From assembly GCA_002633025.1 (NCBI GenBank), contig NMRB01000835.1, positions 108,489-172,488 on the forward strand: a stretch of 64,000 bases of DNA, read 5' to 3'. The notes under the pieces were generated by a model. That model was not told the origin of the DNA. It saw only the letters and a program-made list of their open reading frames with translations, and made no database searches. Within the stretch, counting starts at the first letter, position 1, and every line of letters starts with the position of its first letter. The stretch comes from Notospermus geniculatus (taxonomy: Eukaryota; Nemertea; Pilidiophora; Heteronemertea; Lineidae). The translations under genes were made by a program, and so were the position numbers. Of the stretch, positions 48,401 through 60,000 are shown piece after piece.

Positions 48401-49676
48401 GGTCATGTAATGTTGTCAACTGAGGCCAGAAGTTATTCATGTAGTCCTGCAGACCTAGCACAAATACACCCATGGTCTTGTTAGAATACTCTGATACAAC
48501 CTCTGGATCCTCTGAGACCATCACAATTGGAATCTGGGCTGCCAAATGGTTATAGAACCACTGTGATGCTTCATAGGTACTCCTAGAAATCAGAGGCACT
48601 AGAAATCATAGTTTTTCTCAATCAGCAATTCTTTATCGGCAATCAGCAATATGGTGCTTAAGGGATCATCTCAAGAGGTCTCAGAAGTTTTGGAGCAACG
48701 GACTTTTGTTGCAAAGTAGTTGTTCTAAAGCTAAGACTGATGGGTTCTCAATCTCAATCTCAATATTAAAACTGAATCAGCAACTACCGGTAGGTTAAAA
48801 TCACCAGTACCAACCTTGAAACCCACTTCCTGTAGAGCTCTCCAGGTTCGCGAGGGCAGTAACAATATCTTTGAAACTCATTATGGAATGTTACACACTG
48901 TTTTCGGCAGTCTTTGATCACATTTGCCAGTCTTGTTTGCAACCTTCTTCCACCTTCAAAGTTCACCTAGAAAGCAGAGTACCGGTATAGTAGACAAAGT
49001 CAAATCATTGACATAACAACAACCAAGGTAAAAGGAACCACACACATGCACAAACTGATAAATTCAATGGAATACTGGTACAGTACTTACAAATTGAGCC
49101 ACTGTTTGCATGAAAATGATCCCCCTAATTTCTGGAGATTCCAACATTTCTAAGAAGTCTTTAGCGACTGTGCCATCAGGTATAAGATAGTGAGTCACAT
49201 CACTTGGAAGTTTGGTACTTGCTCCTGAAATTGCAATTGAGGACTATAATAAACTGGATAGGCCAAATTGCTGCCAGTGTATAGAAAGAACTATCTAATC
49301 TGTTTGTGACAAGTATCAGTTGGGGGAAAAGCAAGATCATGTACTATTTGATAATATGGGACAGGGATCCTGATCAGTCTACTGGCCTGCAGAATCTGAG
49401 TGTGCCCAACATGAGTCAAGGGATACAAAAGGAAAAGGCCCCGAGACTCTTTAGTGTCATGACCCAGCCCGGGGCTAATTTCTTCCTCATCGTCCCCTCA
49501 CTTGCACCAGCAAAGATCTGTGTCCCTACAATTTGTGTAATACCTCCGCTTTCACATCCAGCAAGACAGAGTGGACTTTGGCATGGGACATCTTCTCTCA
49601 GATAATGTTCACGTACAATCTTCACTGAATGCCCACTCTGGGTCTTTATTCTCAGCAACTTCTCTGTTCTGATCAT
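42439..49676 (-). CDS. DIS3L: DIS3-like exonuclease 1 (complete, 20 exons)
   Basis: Exons (minus): 49676-49544, 49224-49091, 48966-48815, 48582-48356, 48138-48009, 47842-47688, 47461-47239, 47114-46961, 46206-46058, 45944-45753, 45502-45400, 45285-45191, 45054-44898, 44526-44278, 44140-43991, 43900-43799, 43685-43543, 43374-43203, 43017-42889 and 42600-42439. They sum to 3111 bases, exactly 1036 codons plus stop. The start ATG precedes [11 protein letters not shown] and [11 protein letters not shown], the DIS3L N-terminus. A PIN-like region with cysteines and histidines follows, then cold-shock domains ([17 protein letters not shown]), the RNB domain with catalytic acids in [12 protein letters not shown] (Asp472, 478, 480, 481), [21 protein letters not shown], and a C-terminal S1-type part. 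In the family it is the cytoplasmic RNA exosome's 3'-5' exoribonuclease. Exon 8 and part of exon 7 appear twice because of an assembly duplication at 46797; I used the copy contiguous with exon 7. It lies convergent with MYO19. Confidence 0.95.
44583..44740 (+). mobile_element. tRNA-derived SINE in DIS3L intron 13
   Basis: TGGCACAGTGGACACATCGG (A box), TGCCTGTCACCTCTGA, AGGGTTGATCCCA (B box) and GGTTTCTGGTTTCCTCCTG line up in order with the SINE at 6503-6625. It lies between DIS3L exons 14 and 13 in the opposite orientation. It is more diverged than the copy at 6.5 kb. Confidence 0.75.
46228..46796 (-). pseudogene. Duplicated DIS3L exon 8 and partial exon 7 (assembly artefact likely)
   Basis: 46228-46796 matches 46798-47366 at about 99% (only about four substitutions noted, for example CGTCCTCAG against CATCCTCAG), with a constant offset of 570 and an N between them. 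It contains a second exon 8 (46544-46391) and the 3' part of exon 7 (46796-46669). Using both copies would break the reading frame and duplicate a domain, so this is best read as an unmerged haplotype overlap. Confidence 0.85.
46797..46797. other. Single N, probable collapsed assembly gap
   Basis: The N separates the two near-identical 569-bp copies inside DIS3L. Confidence 0.8.
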
Positions 49677-49770
49677 AACTCTGTATAACACAAAAATATG
49701 GTGCACATATAGCCAAGTGAGATAATGATACTATGATGAGCAGCTTTTATACGGCTTCAGGCTGAATGAG

Positions 49771-49926
49771 GTGCGGATCCAGGGGGCGCCCCCCTTTCGG
49801 CCAACAAATCTGTAAAACCGACCATGAAATTCTGAAATTTGGAGCAAATCATTGAAATTCGCCGCAGATTACAATGTTTCTAGCACAGTGCGCCCCCTCT
49901 TTTCCGAATCATGGATCCGCCCCTGG
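49771..49926. mobile_element. MITE with GGATCC-containing inverted ends, copy 1
   Basis: GTGCGGATCCAGGGGGCGC at the left and GGATCCGCCCCTGGG at the right form imperfect inverted ends, and the internal GGCGCCCCCC and GCGCCCCC parts mirror each other. Similar ends occur at 55621-55760. No coding content. Confidence 0.7.
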
Positions 49927-50035
49927 GCTTCCCTCTGATATGATAGTAGGGGCCTACCGGTACCAGTACGATGATGAAAAGACTGGGTATAAATGGTGTA
50001 GGCCTATATTATAATAATATGGCACGGCATTATTA

Positions 50036-50225
50036 CCCCAGTACCTTCAGAAATCTTTCTGGGAAACTCAAGGAACAGCTCATTCAGCACTCACTTGATC
50101 CTTTCAGACCCCCCGGTAGTAGGCCTACTACATGTACTACTACTGGGGGTGGGCCTGCCTATTAGAGAATACAATCAAACACTGACATCTCGGTCTGGGA
50201 TCAGACTCCACTGTGCCACAAGCTG
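50036..50225 (-). mobile_element. tRNA-derived SINE, minus strand, copy 2
   Basis: CCCAGTACCTTCAGAAAT, CTCAAGGAACAGCTCATTC and ACTTGATCCTTTC match the copy at 7410-7595 block by block. The tRNA part (minus GTGGCACAGTGGAGTCTGA) is degraded, and about 45 bp of AGGCCTAC-rich sequence is inserted. It lies upstream of DIS3L. Confidence 0.65.
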
Positions 50226-52259
50226 TAAACTCGACTGGCACTCTATAGGCCTAGGCCTATGTACTGGTAGTGGAAATAGTGGTTACTGCTGTTGTGTTAT
50301 TCTTCTCTGGACCAGAGTCAGAGGCCAGAGCAGAGGGGGGCAGATATGGTGTCATCATAAACTAAATCATGATGGTATTATGGATGGTGGGATAAGCAGG
50401 CACTGGGAAATGGTGATATTCATATGAAACCTTCTACAAAACAAAATCTTGTACATACATCTTATTTTTTCTTCTCAGTGTTCATCACCAGCTGATCACA
50501 CAATCCACACACCATCAACACTGAAACAATGTTTGGAAATAGTTTGGTTTCACTGCCTAGGGACAGATGGCGCTGACGCTCTTGGGAACGAGGTTGTTCA
50601 CAGATGAGTCCACTAATCATCCTCGTCCTCATATCTCAGCTTCCCAAACAGGGAATGAACAGATGAAGATGATGATACTTAGTATAGTCTATGCCCATAT
50701 TCCAACCCACTGAGATTGGTTTATTTCTAATTTAGCGACAGGCTCTTTCCTCCCTATTAGTTTCAATTAATATGGATTTGGATTGGATCAGTAATTTGGA
50801 TAGTATAACTAAAAACATGATTGACTGTGATATTAAAGAACCAAAAGAAGGTGTTACTGTAATTGAGTTTTTGTTTTATTAGTGAAGTTCTCACAACCAA
50901 ACAAGCAACAGCAGTGCCATGGATTCACGAGAAACAGCATATAAAATACTCGTTGGGTCTTTTGTTTCTAAGAATAGGTCCAGACATGCGAGAAGCTAGA
51001 TTTGAGGAAGACTTTGATGACAACCCAAGTGCCTGTTAGCAAATGAATTACAAATGAATTCCTTTCATGTAAAATTTGTCAATTTTTCTACGAGGGGCAG
51101 TTCAAGCTGCCAAACAAAAGCAAATGATACAGCATTGGTGCAGTTGACAATACCAGCCCAGTCATTTGCATAGGCCTCTATGATTACTTCGCATTTCTCT
51201 GCAAGTCTTTTATCCTTGTGAACACAACAAACAGAGCCAAGTCCCAAGTAGAACAGACTTATGACTCATCAGGAGTGTTTAATACCTTATCCAAAGCATC
51301 TAAGGTTATGTACAAAATCATACTCTGGGTAAGTCCAACCAGAACAGGTCAGGCATAGCCTAGGCCAACATGTAGGTGTAAAATTCATACACAATGTTCA
51401 CTTCACAAACAGCGGAATAATATCACAAAAGCTTTCATGACTTGGCAATCAGTGAAAATATATCCTACAATATGCAATACAAACATCTGATATAGTATTA
51501 ATACTTTCATGTGCACAAATGAAACATCTTACCATGATAAAAAGTGTGGCGGTCAAGTTTTGCACCAAGACTCCGCGCACGTTACAAGCATGCTACTTGG
51601 TGCAAAACTCGACCGCCACAAAAGTATTACAAGACAATAAATGAATAGAGTGGAACCTCGCTATTAAGGACAAATTTGGGACCGATATATACTGTCCTGA
51701 TTATAGGCCTATAATAAATAGAAATTACCACTTTTGGACTGAACTACGCTATCGTTAATAGAGAGGAATCTTGATAGGAGGTTCCACTTACTACTTTGTA
51801 TAAAGAAACATGAACATTCATGCAACCCATCCAGACATGAAGGACTCCTCTTTATTTTCCATTCCAGTTCACTTAAACGAACTCACAAATGTTTCATGTG
51901 TCAGCCACAGCAAATTTTCCTAAAATTCCATAAATAACATTTCTTGATGCCAAAGGATATCCATTTTGGCTGCATCAAAGGATACAAAAACCTTATATCA
52001 TTGAATAAATTATAGCACTTGTCCCCAAAAGAGAGTATAAATATACAACAGATTTAAAATAGATAAAGACATAGGATCTAACATGCATGATTTCACAATA
52101 AAACAAAATTTCTCTTAAACAAAATTTAAATCTGCAATCTAAGGACCGCTAACCAACTGACTGTAAGAAAGTCATAACCAATCACCCTTTTCTATCAAAT
52201 CTTGTAGAAAACAATTTCAGTATTCACAAAGAATGACAAGTCCCTAACATACACATGCA
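50226..52259. other. Intergenic DNA between DIS3L and the archaemetzincin
   Basis: AT-rich, no gene recognised. It contains a fold-back element at 51545-51619 and probably the archaemetzincin 3' UTR (a minus-strand AATAAA occurs near 51853). A 60-codon minus frame at 51065-51247 has no recognisable motif. Confidence 0.5.
51545..51619. mobile_element. Short fold-back element, 75 bp
   Basis: GTGGCGGTCAAGTTTTGCAC then CAAG pairs with CTTG then GTGCAAAACTCGACCGCCAC, giving arms of about 25 bp around a loop rich in GCGC and CATGC. No coding content. Confidence 0.85.
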
Positions 52260-53665
52260 TCACACAGATTCCTTCAGAAAATCTAGCCTCCTCTTCATCC
52301 AGTCTCCCTCCTCTTTCAAATCATATTTCAGAAAGAATTTCAATAAATTCTTATATCTTTCTTCGATGTTGAACCCACAAAGAAATTGCAATTTGTGCAA
52401 ATCAACCGGACAGAGGTGCATAGACTGCATGAAGTCTTCTTTTAGGTGCCCAGAACCATTCATACAACATGAAAAAAAGATACAATGGTCAACACCTAAT
52501 ATGTGGCTAACTTCATGGACCAGAAGCTTACAGCTTCTCTGAATAATCATCTTCATCCTTTCCTCCTTTTCAACGGAAATATTTTTTTCCGTATTCCACC
52601 AGTGTTCAATTGAGAAAGTCATGGATGGGTCATAGCGATAAAAACTAAAGACAGCGACCCGGTGATTCCCTGCAGCCATTCCGGCAACAAACAAATCATC
52701 TGAAGCTTGATACAAATCTTCCATCGTGAGTGCAATCAAGCAAAGAGCATCACTGGGTATTCTCCTCTTTAGGTTGACAAGGATGGAGTTGACCTGGAGC
52801 TGGCGTTTGCCACTTTTATCATCGTGACGAGAATCCAAGTGAAACTTCTGTGGTCTTGATAGCTTTCTCGTTCTGGATGAATCTGAAGAGCAAGACAAAA
52901 GAAGGAAATGAGTAAGTGTTTGAATTGCATGAGCCCCTTACTCAGGTTACCTTACTCTATTAGGCCTGAGGAAGTTAAATCCCCCACCCCACCCCATCCC
53001 TGGTATTTCTGTGGTTGTACTAACTGAATATGAACACCCAGACTTAATAGTATCAGTACCTGGCAGCAAGTGATGATTCTCGGCCAACAATGTGTACATG
53101 CTTAACACAATACTGAAAAACTCCATAAAGAATGGAACGTTTTTTACATACTTGTCTGCTTCCTTTCTTCTAACCAATAGATGGAGTTGGTCCCTTTCTC
53201 TGTCTCTAGAGGAACATTGGGCAATACTTCAACAGGCAGTGAGAAGAATGCCTTGGCATATTCAACAAGAATGTCAAAGTTAGGTGCAGAACCACAAGTA
53301 AAGTCTCCTAAGGGAAGAAGGTATATTTTCCCACCCGGATACCTTTCAGGAAGACTATGTCCATGTGGTATAAAGAGTTGTTTCATTGCCTTGCACTTTC
53401 TGGAGGAAATCCATGGATTTTCTTCAAGGAATTGAGCAAATGTTTGTCCCTCTTCATTATACTGCGCCAACCAGTCATCGGCTGAGGTAGGGGCCGGAAC
53501 AGGGGAGAAAAAGGCACCAGTGGGTTCAAGTTCCTTTGGCAAACATTTTGCATCATCATTTATGGCTCTTCTTTGTTGTGATTCTGATGGGGGCCTAAAT
53601 CCTGTTGCATAGGGTATGAATTTGGACTTTTGCTTCCGTTGAGATGAGGCCTTGGTTTTCGGCAT
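52260..53665 (-). CDS. AMZ2: Archaemetzincin (AMZ2-like metalloprotease)
   Basis: Two exons, 53665-53152 and 52882-52260, join in frame (donor AA|GTATGT, acceptor TTCAG) to give 378 residues, close to AMZ2 (about 360) and shorter than AMZ1. The start ATG encodes MPKTKASSQRKQ. Conserved stretches are ENPWISSRKCKAMKQLFIPHG, PLGDFTCGSAPNFDILVEYA, and the metzincin site HEVSHILGVDH (residues about 294-304), with three His ligands, the catalytic Glu and the family-specific following Cys. The next part HCIFFSCCMNGS and MHLCPVDLHKLQ should hold a four-Cys structural zinc site, but the last Cys of the usual CPxC is Asp332 (codon at 52401-52403). In the family this is an intracellular zinc aminopeptidase-like enzyme. 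The first exon holds the whole N-terminal half, and any 5' UTR exon is unidentified. Confidence 0.92.
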
Positions 53666-53917
53666 TTCGACTCTAGTCTGGAAAATACAAAGAAGTTAAC
53701 GATTGAAAGCGGTCTACATTATTGTTGCCGAAAACACCTGAGGCCAGGCAGGATCAAGCCCCAAATGAAACTATCAGGCTGAAATGATACGTACACCTGT
53801 ACTCCAAATCTACTCAAATCAGAACAACATGAGAAGGGAGCAACCGACTAACAATTTCCACTCTGCTGACTCAGACCAACAGCAGTATCGGTGCAAATAT
53901 TAGGTTTGGCTTGTCAA

Positions 53918-54164
53918 TTAAAGGAGTTAGACGCCGAAGTTGTAAACACTCACTCACTGGTTCTCTATCCACGGACGCCTGCGGTGCTGCCACCTATTGT
54001 CGGTGATATGTACTGACATGAATATCGTGAGTGAGTTGCATCGGACCGGGAACCAGTCTAACGATCACGGGTGTTGCCACCTGCACGAAGGAATAAAACT
54101 AGTTTGCCGACCATATTTGTAAACAAACCAGCTTGTTTACAACTTCGGCGTCTAACTCCTTTAA
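53918..54164. mobile_element. TTAA-flanked MITE, copy 2
   Basis: It begins TTAAAGGAGTTAGACGCCGA and ends ACTTCGGCGTCTAACTCCTT followed by TTAA, with terminal inverted repeats of about 30 bp. The interior matches 21154-21408 in reverse orientation. It lies about 250 bp upstream of the archaemetzincin start codon. Confidence 0.9.
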
Positions 54165-55165
54165 GGATCATTGTGCAATACTAATAATAGACACCGGTAT
54201 CATTGTGCAATCCATCACCAAGCCCAACATTTCCGTGGGTTACTTATCACTAAGAATTATATCATAAAGAACACCCTAAACACAGCTACAGCAAGACCTA
54301 CTACAATACAACAATGACGGTACTACATACATTAGCCAACTCCAGTACATGATACAGTATACACTATTATACACAGATACACTGGATACATTGTATACGG
54401 ATACGTGTAGCCACAGCCTTTATTTGGGAGGCCTAGGCTTAGGTTATACCTCTTAGTTATCATGAGACAACAAGCTCAAAGACGAAAATGCAATTTTGTT
54501 ATCAATGCTGCGAGAAAGAAAGGACATATCTTGAGATATAATACCTGACTCGGCAGAAAAAAATCAGACAGAGTCGCATCACTTCCTGGATATGGCCATG
54601 TTTACACTTGTACTGCGCCTTCTAGATCCTTTGCACTGTTTGCGTACACGCAATGGATTACAAACTAGTCTGAGAAGTTACACAAACTAACACCAGAGTG
54701 CGCCACTTGCCCGTGACTCGATTTTGACAGCTCGTGGCGTGGCCTTCTCGCGATTTCCGTCTTCCCGCCAAATCTTGTAGACCTGAAAATGTGAGATTAC
54801 CGTCCATGAGCCACTCTCAATGAATAGGAATCCCTGCTCCTCGTCAATTCAGGTCGATCAGGTGCGTTATGAGCATGCTAATGTTGACTCGTTGGGGAAT
54901 TTTGCACTACAGGCTAAATTAGCATACCCGGTACGGTATCATGCTATAGTCGGCTACATTGTATATACTAGCCCAGTGCCAGGCGCCGCATCATCGTAGA
55001 ACATGGCTGCTGTACTATCATGCTATCTTGTTCCTAGGTTGCTGTGAAGGTATCTAGCCTACCTGAAGAACTCTGAGAGGCCAAGCTATCATATTCTGGT
55101 AGTGGTACACAGGGCTTGAAGCAATGTTAGGCCCTAAACCCTGATGTTGTAGGCCTACCGTAACC

Positions 55166-55291
55166 CTACAGGGTTAGGGTTTAGGGTTAAACCCTTGGTG
55201 GATCAAAATCCACCTAGGTATATACTAAATGTCAGTATACCTACGTGTAGGTAGATTTTGATCCACCAAGGGTTTAACCCTAACCCTGTAG
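55166..55291. repeat. Large palindrome with TTAGGGTT-type arms
   Basis: ACAGGGTTAGGGTTTAGGGT and GGTGGATCAAAATCCACCTA are mirrored by TAGATTTTGATCCACC and GGGTTTAACCCTAACCCTGT around a loop of about 30 bp. The arms are over 40 bp and contain GGGTTAGGGTTTAGGG. Probably a fold-back transposable element. Confidence 0.8.
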
Positions 55292-55620
55292 TGAGGGTTG
55301 CAACCTTAATGAGGGTTTAGGCCTAAATCGCTTCAAGTCCCTGTGTTCTGGTACAGGCCGAAGGATGGGAATGGGCAGGGTGGGGGGGGGGGGTAATTTT
55401 AAACGTCATAAGTCAAGGAATCAAGAATGTCACAGTCCATTTCATTCCCCTTTATATGTAGGAGAGGGGGTAGGCCTAAGTTCAAATTCCTCCAGCCTCT
55501 GCATTGTTTCTTATATATCCTTGGACAAGGCACTTTACTCATCAAATTACTGTTAATCCAGCTGTTAATGACAACTAGTTTGTCATTTTAGAGAAACTGG
55601 TGTGAACTCCTAGGAAGTGG

Positions 55621-55760
55621 GCGCGGATCCAGGATTTCCGGTGAAGGGGCACCCCACAAAGTTTTCAAAAATGGGATGCCAAATATTCTTTTCCTGGCAT
55701 CTCAGGCAGAAAAAACATCACTCTCCATAAGAGGGGTGCGCCCCCGAAATCTGCCACTGG
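55621..55760. mobile_element. MITE with GGATCC-type ends, copy 2
   Basis: GCGCGGATCCAGGATTTCC begins the block and a GGGTGCGCCCCCGAAATCTG-type end closes it, similar in plan to 49771-49926 but more diverged. No coding content. Confidence 0.5.
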
Positions 55761-56517
55761 GAAGGGTGCGAAATTACTAAGATCACGTGACCTAATACTA
55801 TATGGGCCATGGTTCCAACATACCTAAGAAACCATCCTCTCTGAATATGAAGCAATGCCTTAGCCACATTTTCTGTCTCAATCGGCCCCACTCCAAATGT
55901 TTACAGTATGACTTCCTGAATTTTGCTGTGTTGGAGGCAATGAATGACCATGTAGTATTAAAATACTAGAAAAATGAAGTCCCTCCTTCCACTGCTCAAG
56001 GCAGTAGGACCAAACTATGGATTTTTCCATGCAATGCCAATGACAATATATTGGATATTGGAGCTTTTGTGTTGGCTTTACATATTCTAAACATGTGCAT
56101 AGTATCACCTTCCTGTAAAATGATTGCTCGCTCCATTTGCCTCATTTCTTTTTCAGCAGTATGGAACTCGGAGGTAGGGCATCTGTTGAAAAGGAATGGA
56201 TCTTTCAGATCTAAGCCATCTGGTGTGAACTACCTCAACAATGCCGAGGATCTGGATGGTATGTTCAAGCTGTTACCACTTTGACCCCCTGAAAATACTC
56301 CATGTCTCTGCCATGTTGACCACCATTTTTTTCTTGATTCAAAGTTAAAGTGGTGTGTATGTCGCGGCCACACCCAAGATTTCTGCTCTTGTGACCTTTC
56401 CCTATAGGTATACTTCTCTTTGGACCAGCTCTCCTCTGCATCCAAACGAACTGCCCCAACAGTGTAAACAGCACTGAGTGCATTGCAATGATTTCAAAAA
56501 ATCACCTAGTGTCAGTT

Positions 56518-56634
56518 AGTTATTGAACACAGCAGCTGGGTTAATATTGTGAACATCCAGCCAGTGGAACACTGTCGAAAATAGTTATTGAACAACAGCA
56601 GCTGGATTATTGTGAACATCAGTGGAACACTGTC
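56518..56634. repeat. Two imperfect tandem units of about 60 bp
   Basis: AGTTATTGAACACAGCAGCTGG...GTGGAACACTGTC is followed at once by AGTTATTGAACAACAGCAGCTGG...GTGGAACACTGTC, with small indels between units. Confidence 0.8.
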
Positions 56635-57026
56635 AGATTTTGTTTTTTCTCAATTCTTGTAGGAGGTTTTCTCTCTTGCCTTTTGCATCTGAATGTCTAC
56701 CACATTATGGTTGCAGCAGCCTATCAAAGATTTTTAGGTCATTCATTGATTGGGGTTACAGTTTAGGCTTGCCTTATGTCTTCATTTGGGCAAATAATGG
56801 TGTATAAATTGATTTTAAAAATCATTTAGTAGGCCTATTCATCTTTGGTGTGCACCCAGCTTTATGAATTCAATGCAGATATTTACCTTGTTTCTGTAAT
56901 ATTCCATTCCAAGGCATTGTTGAAACAGAGTGTAATGTAGTAATCAATTCCTCTACATCTGGGATTGGATGTTAGAGAGGAAAATATTCAAGTTACCAAT
57001 CAGTCAGTTTGCAATTCGGGGACAAA

Positions 57027-60000
57027 ATGGCCATTAATACTAATCATGGAGCTAAACTTGAGCGACCTGAAAATGAATCTCCTGTTTTGCCTGACACCAA
57101 GGCTAAAAGGGTAAGTTTCTGTCGTAACACTCTGCCATGTTTGGGAACAACAAAGTTTTGGAATGAGACAAGTGGTGTGAATCTGTCATCCTTTCATATA
57201 TAATTCACTCGTGCAAAAGGAGGAGTCAAAAGTTGGTTTACCTTGGCTCAACATTGTTTTGATTCCGAGGATGATGTAGGTTTGCTGTGAGCCATTGCCT
57301 TTTTCCCCGCCTTTTCCCTTGGAAATTTTTACTGGATACTGCTGTGAAAGATACAATATGCAAATTTTCATACATTTTTAATCGACGTAGGGGGTGGGAG
57401 GGGGTAAATGTTTTCACAAAGGAGAATTCATACAAATTAGGAGAATACATTTGAGTCTTTATGTACCATACAATGGAATTTCATTACGGTAGGTCAGGAC
57501 AAAAGTTGCAGGGTACAAGAGATGGAGTATTAGGGGTATTCACCGCCTGCTGCATTAGTGTTACTTCTGAGACTCCTACAAGAGTGGTGCCCAACAAGGT
57601 CATTACCAAAGGATTTTGACTTCTGGCTCCCAATGAAATTCAGTCAAAACTGTTTTGGTGTGTGTTTTAAAGTTGAACCAGGAGGTCAAAGCTCGGTGCA
57701 TTGAAATCTGCTGGTAAGGTACGACTATAATCTTTCAGGAAGTGAGTGACTTAGAGAGTGGCAAGGCTGATTCATCACTGCCAACACCTCGTAGACCTGT
57801 TAACATAATGCTATGGAGATTTTTGTTACTCATGGGGTGAGTTTGCCTGCATGTCTCGAAACTCATATGTTGGTGCTGGGATCTCCCTCCTCATGACAAT
57901 GAAATAAACATTGGAGGGATATCGCCGATATCAGTAATCATTTGAATTTACCATGATAAAGTATATAAAGTCAATTTCCAGAATATTTAGCAAATTTTCG
58001 ATCCCAACCGGGGTCTTCTTCAGGCTGGAACTTTACAATCTGAAACTCTAGAAAAGACTCAGTCTTTTCTTGAATTTACCATGAAGTTTATTTTTGTGAT
58101 GAAAGTGCATCAGTGACACGAGTGAGGTGATTTCCCCATGGACTTCCAATGTAGAAACCAGAAACAATAAGAACCACCAAGAATATATAATGACTAAAAA
58201 ACGAGCCTAATATTTCTTCATATCTTTACTCCACACGTCTATTTTTGACTTTTTGATAAGTGGTACTTAAGCTTATACATGTATATTCTTGGTACCACAT
58301 GATGACTAGCAAATGAACACACATACATGTAACATACGAGTTGTTTATTTCTAATACCTGTAACTGCACATTAATTTCAGTGTTGCCATTTATGGCTCAT
58401 ATACAATTTTGGTGCATTTATGTGAAAAGAATGGAAAGATGCCATTTAGTTCAGCTTCAGTAGTACTACTCACAGAAACTACTAAGGTAAGTCTACCATC
58501 ATTTATAAATTCACAAAACTTTACCAGTACTCATTGCCATTTTGACAGGGTTCCCCCTGGTTTCTGAAAAACATTCTTCACTTTTTTGGTGAAAAATTAA
58601 GTCCAAAAAAATATTCTTCACTTTTCTTCAGTCTTTTTTTGTTATCACCAACTCTGAACAAGCCCCGCCAAAAAACTTCGTCAGTTTAGACTGCGACATT
58701 GTTTGGTTCACGAATAGATAATGACAACAACCCTCTAAGATAAGTAAGACGCACTGCGATTGGTGGAACAACTTCGCGCCCATTTTGTGTGGTCGGTGTT
58801 TATTGGTCACAAGCACGTGCTCATTCATCCTGGCTTTCCCGCCAGCATTCCGCGAATCAGTGGCCTGAAGTCACTACACGGGGTCCAATTTGGGCCCCGG
58901 TTTCGGCAAAGGTGGTGACTTTGTGGTGGGACTTTAGAACATGTGGGTTTGAAAAATTAGGGAAAATACAATTTTGATTGTTCAATAAATTTTTATTGGT
59001 CAAAAAGCAATGGGGTACTGGCAAACCGCATCCGCGACACGGCGCTGACTATCAACCTGGGTAAAACTGCGTCATTGAAAGTGAGGCTAACGTTATTTTC
59101 CAATTAATTCTGAATAGCACACCCTGTTTCTAGGCCAAATATAACTAAAACGTTGCACTCAATTTCTTATTTTACTTTTCTGTCAGTAAGTACAAAACTG
59201 CTAAAATATATCTTATTGCTTTCGAGCAAAAATCCCTGCGGGAACATGATGAATTTAATTGATAAAGTTCACCATTTTAGCGTAAATGACAGGCCAGTGA
59301 CCGACGTCATGGGTTGTGAATGACGCAGTTTTTGTAACGTCAGAATGACGCACGATTCCTGATGACGTTCAACAATGGCAAAGCATGTGCACTTGCGTTT
59401 TACCCAGGTTGATGACCAGCGCCTCCTTTTTGTTTGCCGGTACCCCATTGCATTCACCACTGTGATGATTGACAGTAAATAAAAGTTTTGGAATGAGACA
59501 AGTGGTGTGAATCTGTCATCCTTTCATATATAATTCACTCGTGCAAAAGGAGGAGTCAAAAGTTGGTTTACCTAGGCTCAACATTGTTTTGATTCCGAGG
59601 ATGATGTAGGTTTGCTGTGAGCCATTGCCTTTTTCCCCGCCTTTTCCCTTGGAAATTTTTACTGGATACTGCTGTGAAAGATACAATATGCAAATTTTCA
59701 TACATTTTTAATCGACGTGGGGGGTGGGAGGGGGTAAATGTTTTCACAAAGGAGAATTCATACAAATTAGGAGAATACATTTGAGTCTTTATGTACCATA
59801 CAATGGAATTTCATTACGGTAGGTCAGGACAAAAGTTGCAGGGTACAAGAGATGGAGTATTAGGGGTATTCACCGCCTGGTGCATTAGTGTTACTTCTGA
59901 GACTCCTACAAGAGTGGTGCCCAACAAGGTCATTACCAAAGGATTTTGACTTCTGGCTCCCAATGAAATTCAGTCAAAACTGTTTTGGTGTGTGTTTTAA

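Larger units (their letters stand above)
54165..57026. other. Upstream region of the SLC35A4-like gene
   Basis: No gene recognised with confidence. A candidate exon lies at 56158-56259 (TTTTTCAG before, GATG|GTATGT after; open frame containing SEVGHLLKRNGSFRSKPSG), but its phase does not fit the first SLC35A4 coding exon, so it may be 5' UTR, another gene, or chance. It also contains fold-back repeats at 55166-55291 and 55621-55760. Confidence 0.4.

Noticed and set aside
56158-56259. Candidate exon upstream of SLC35A4 with good splice sites
   Set aside because: Its phase (1) does not fit the phase (2) required before the first SLC35A4 coding exon, and no other partner was found; kept only as a note in the region entry.
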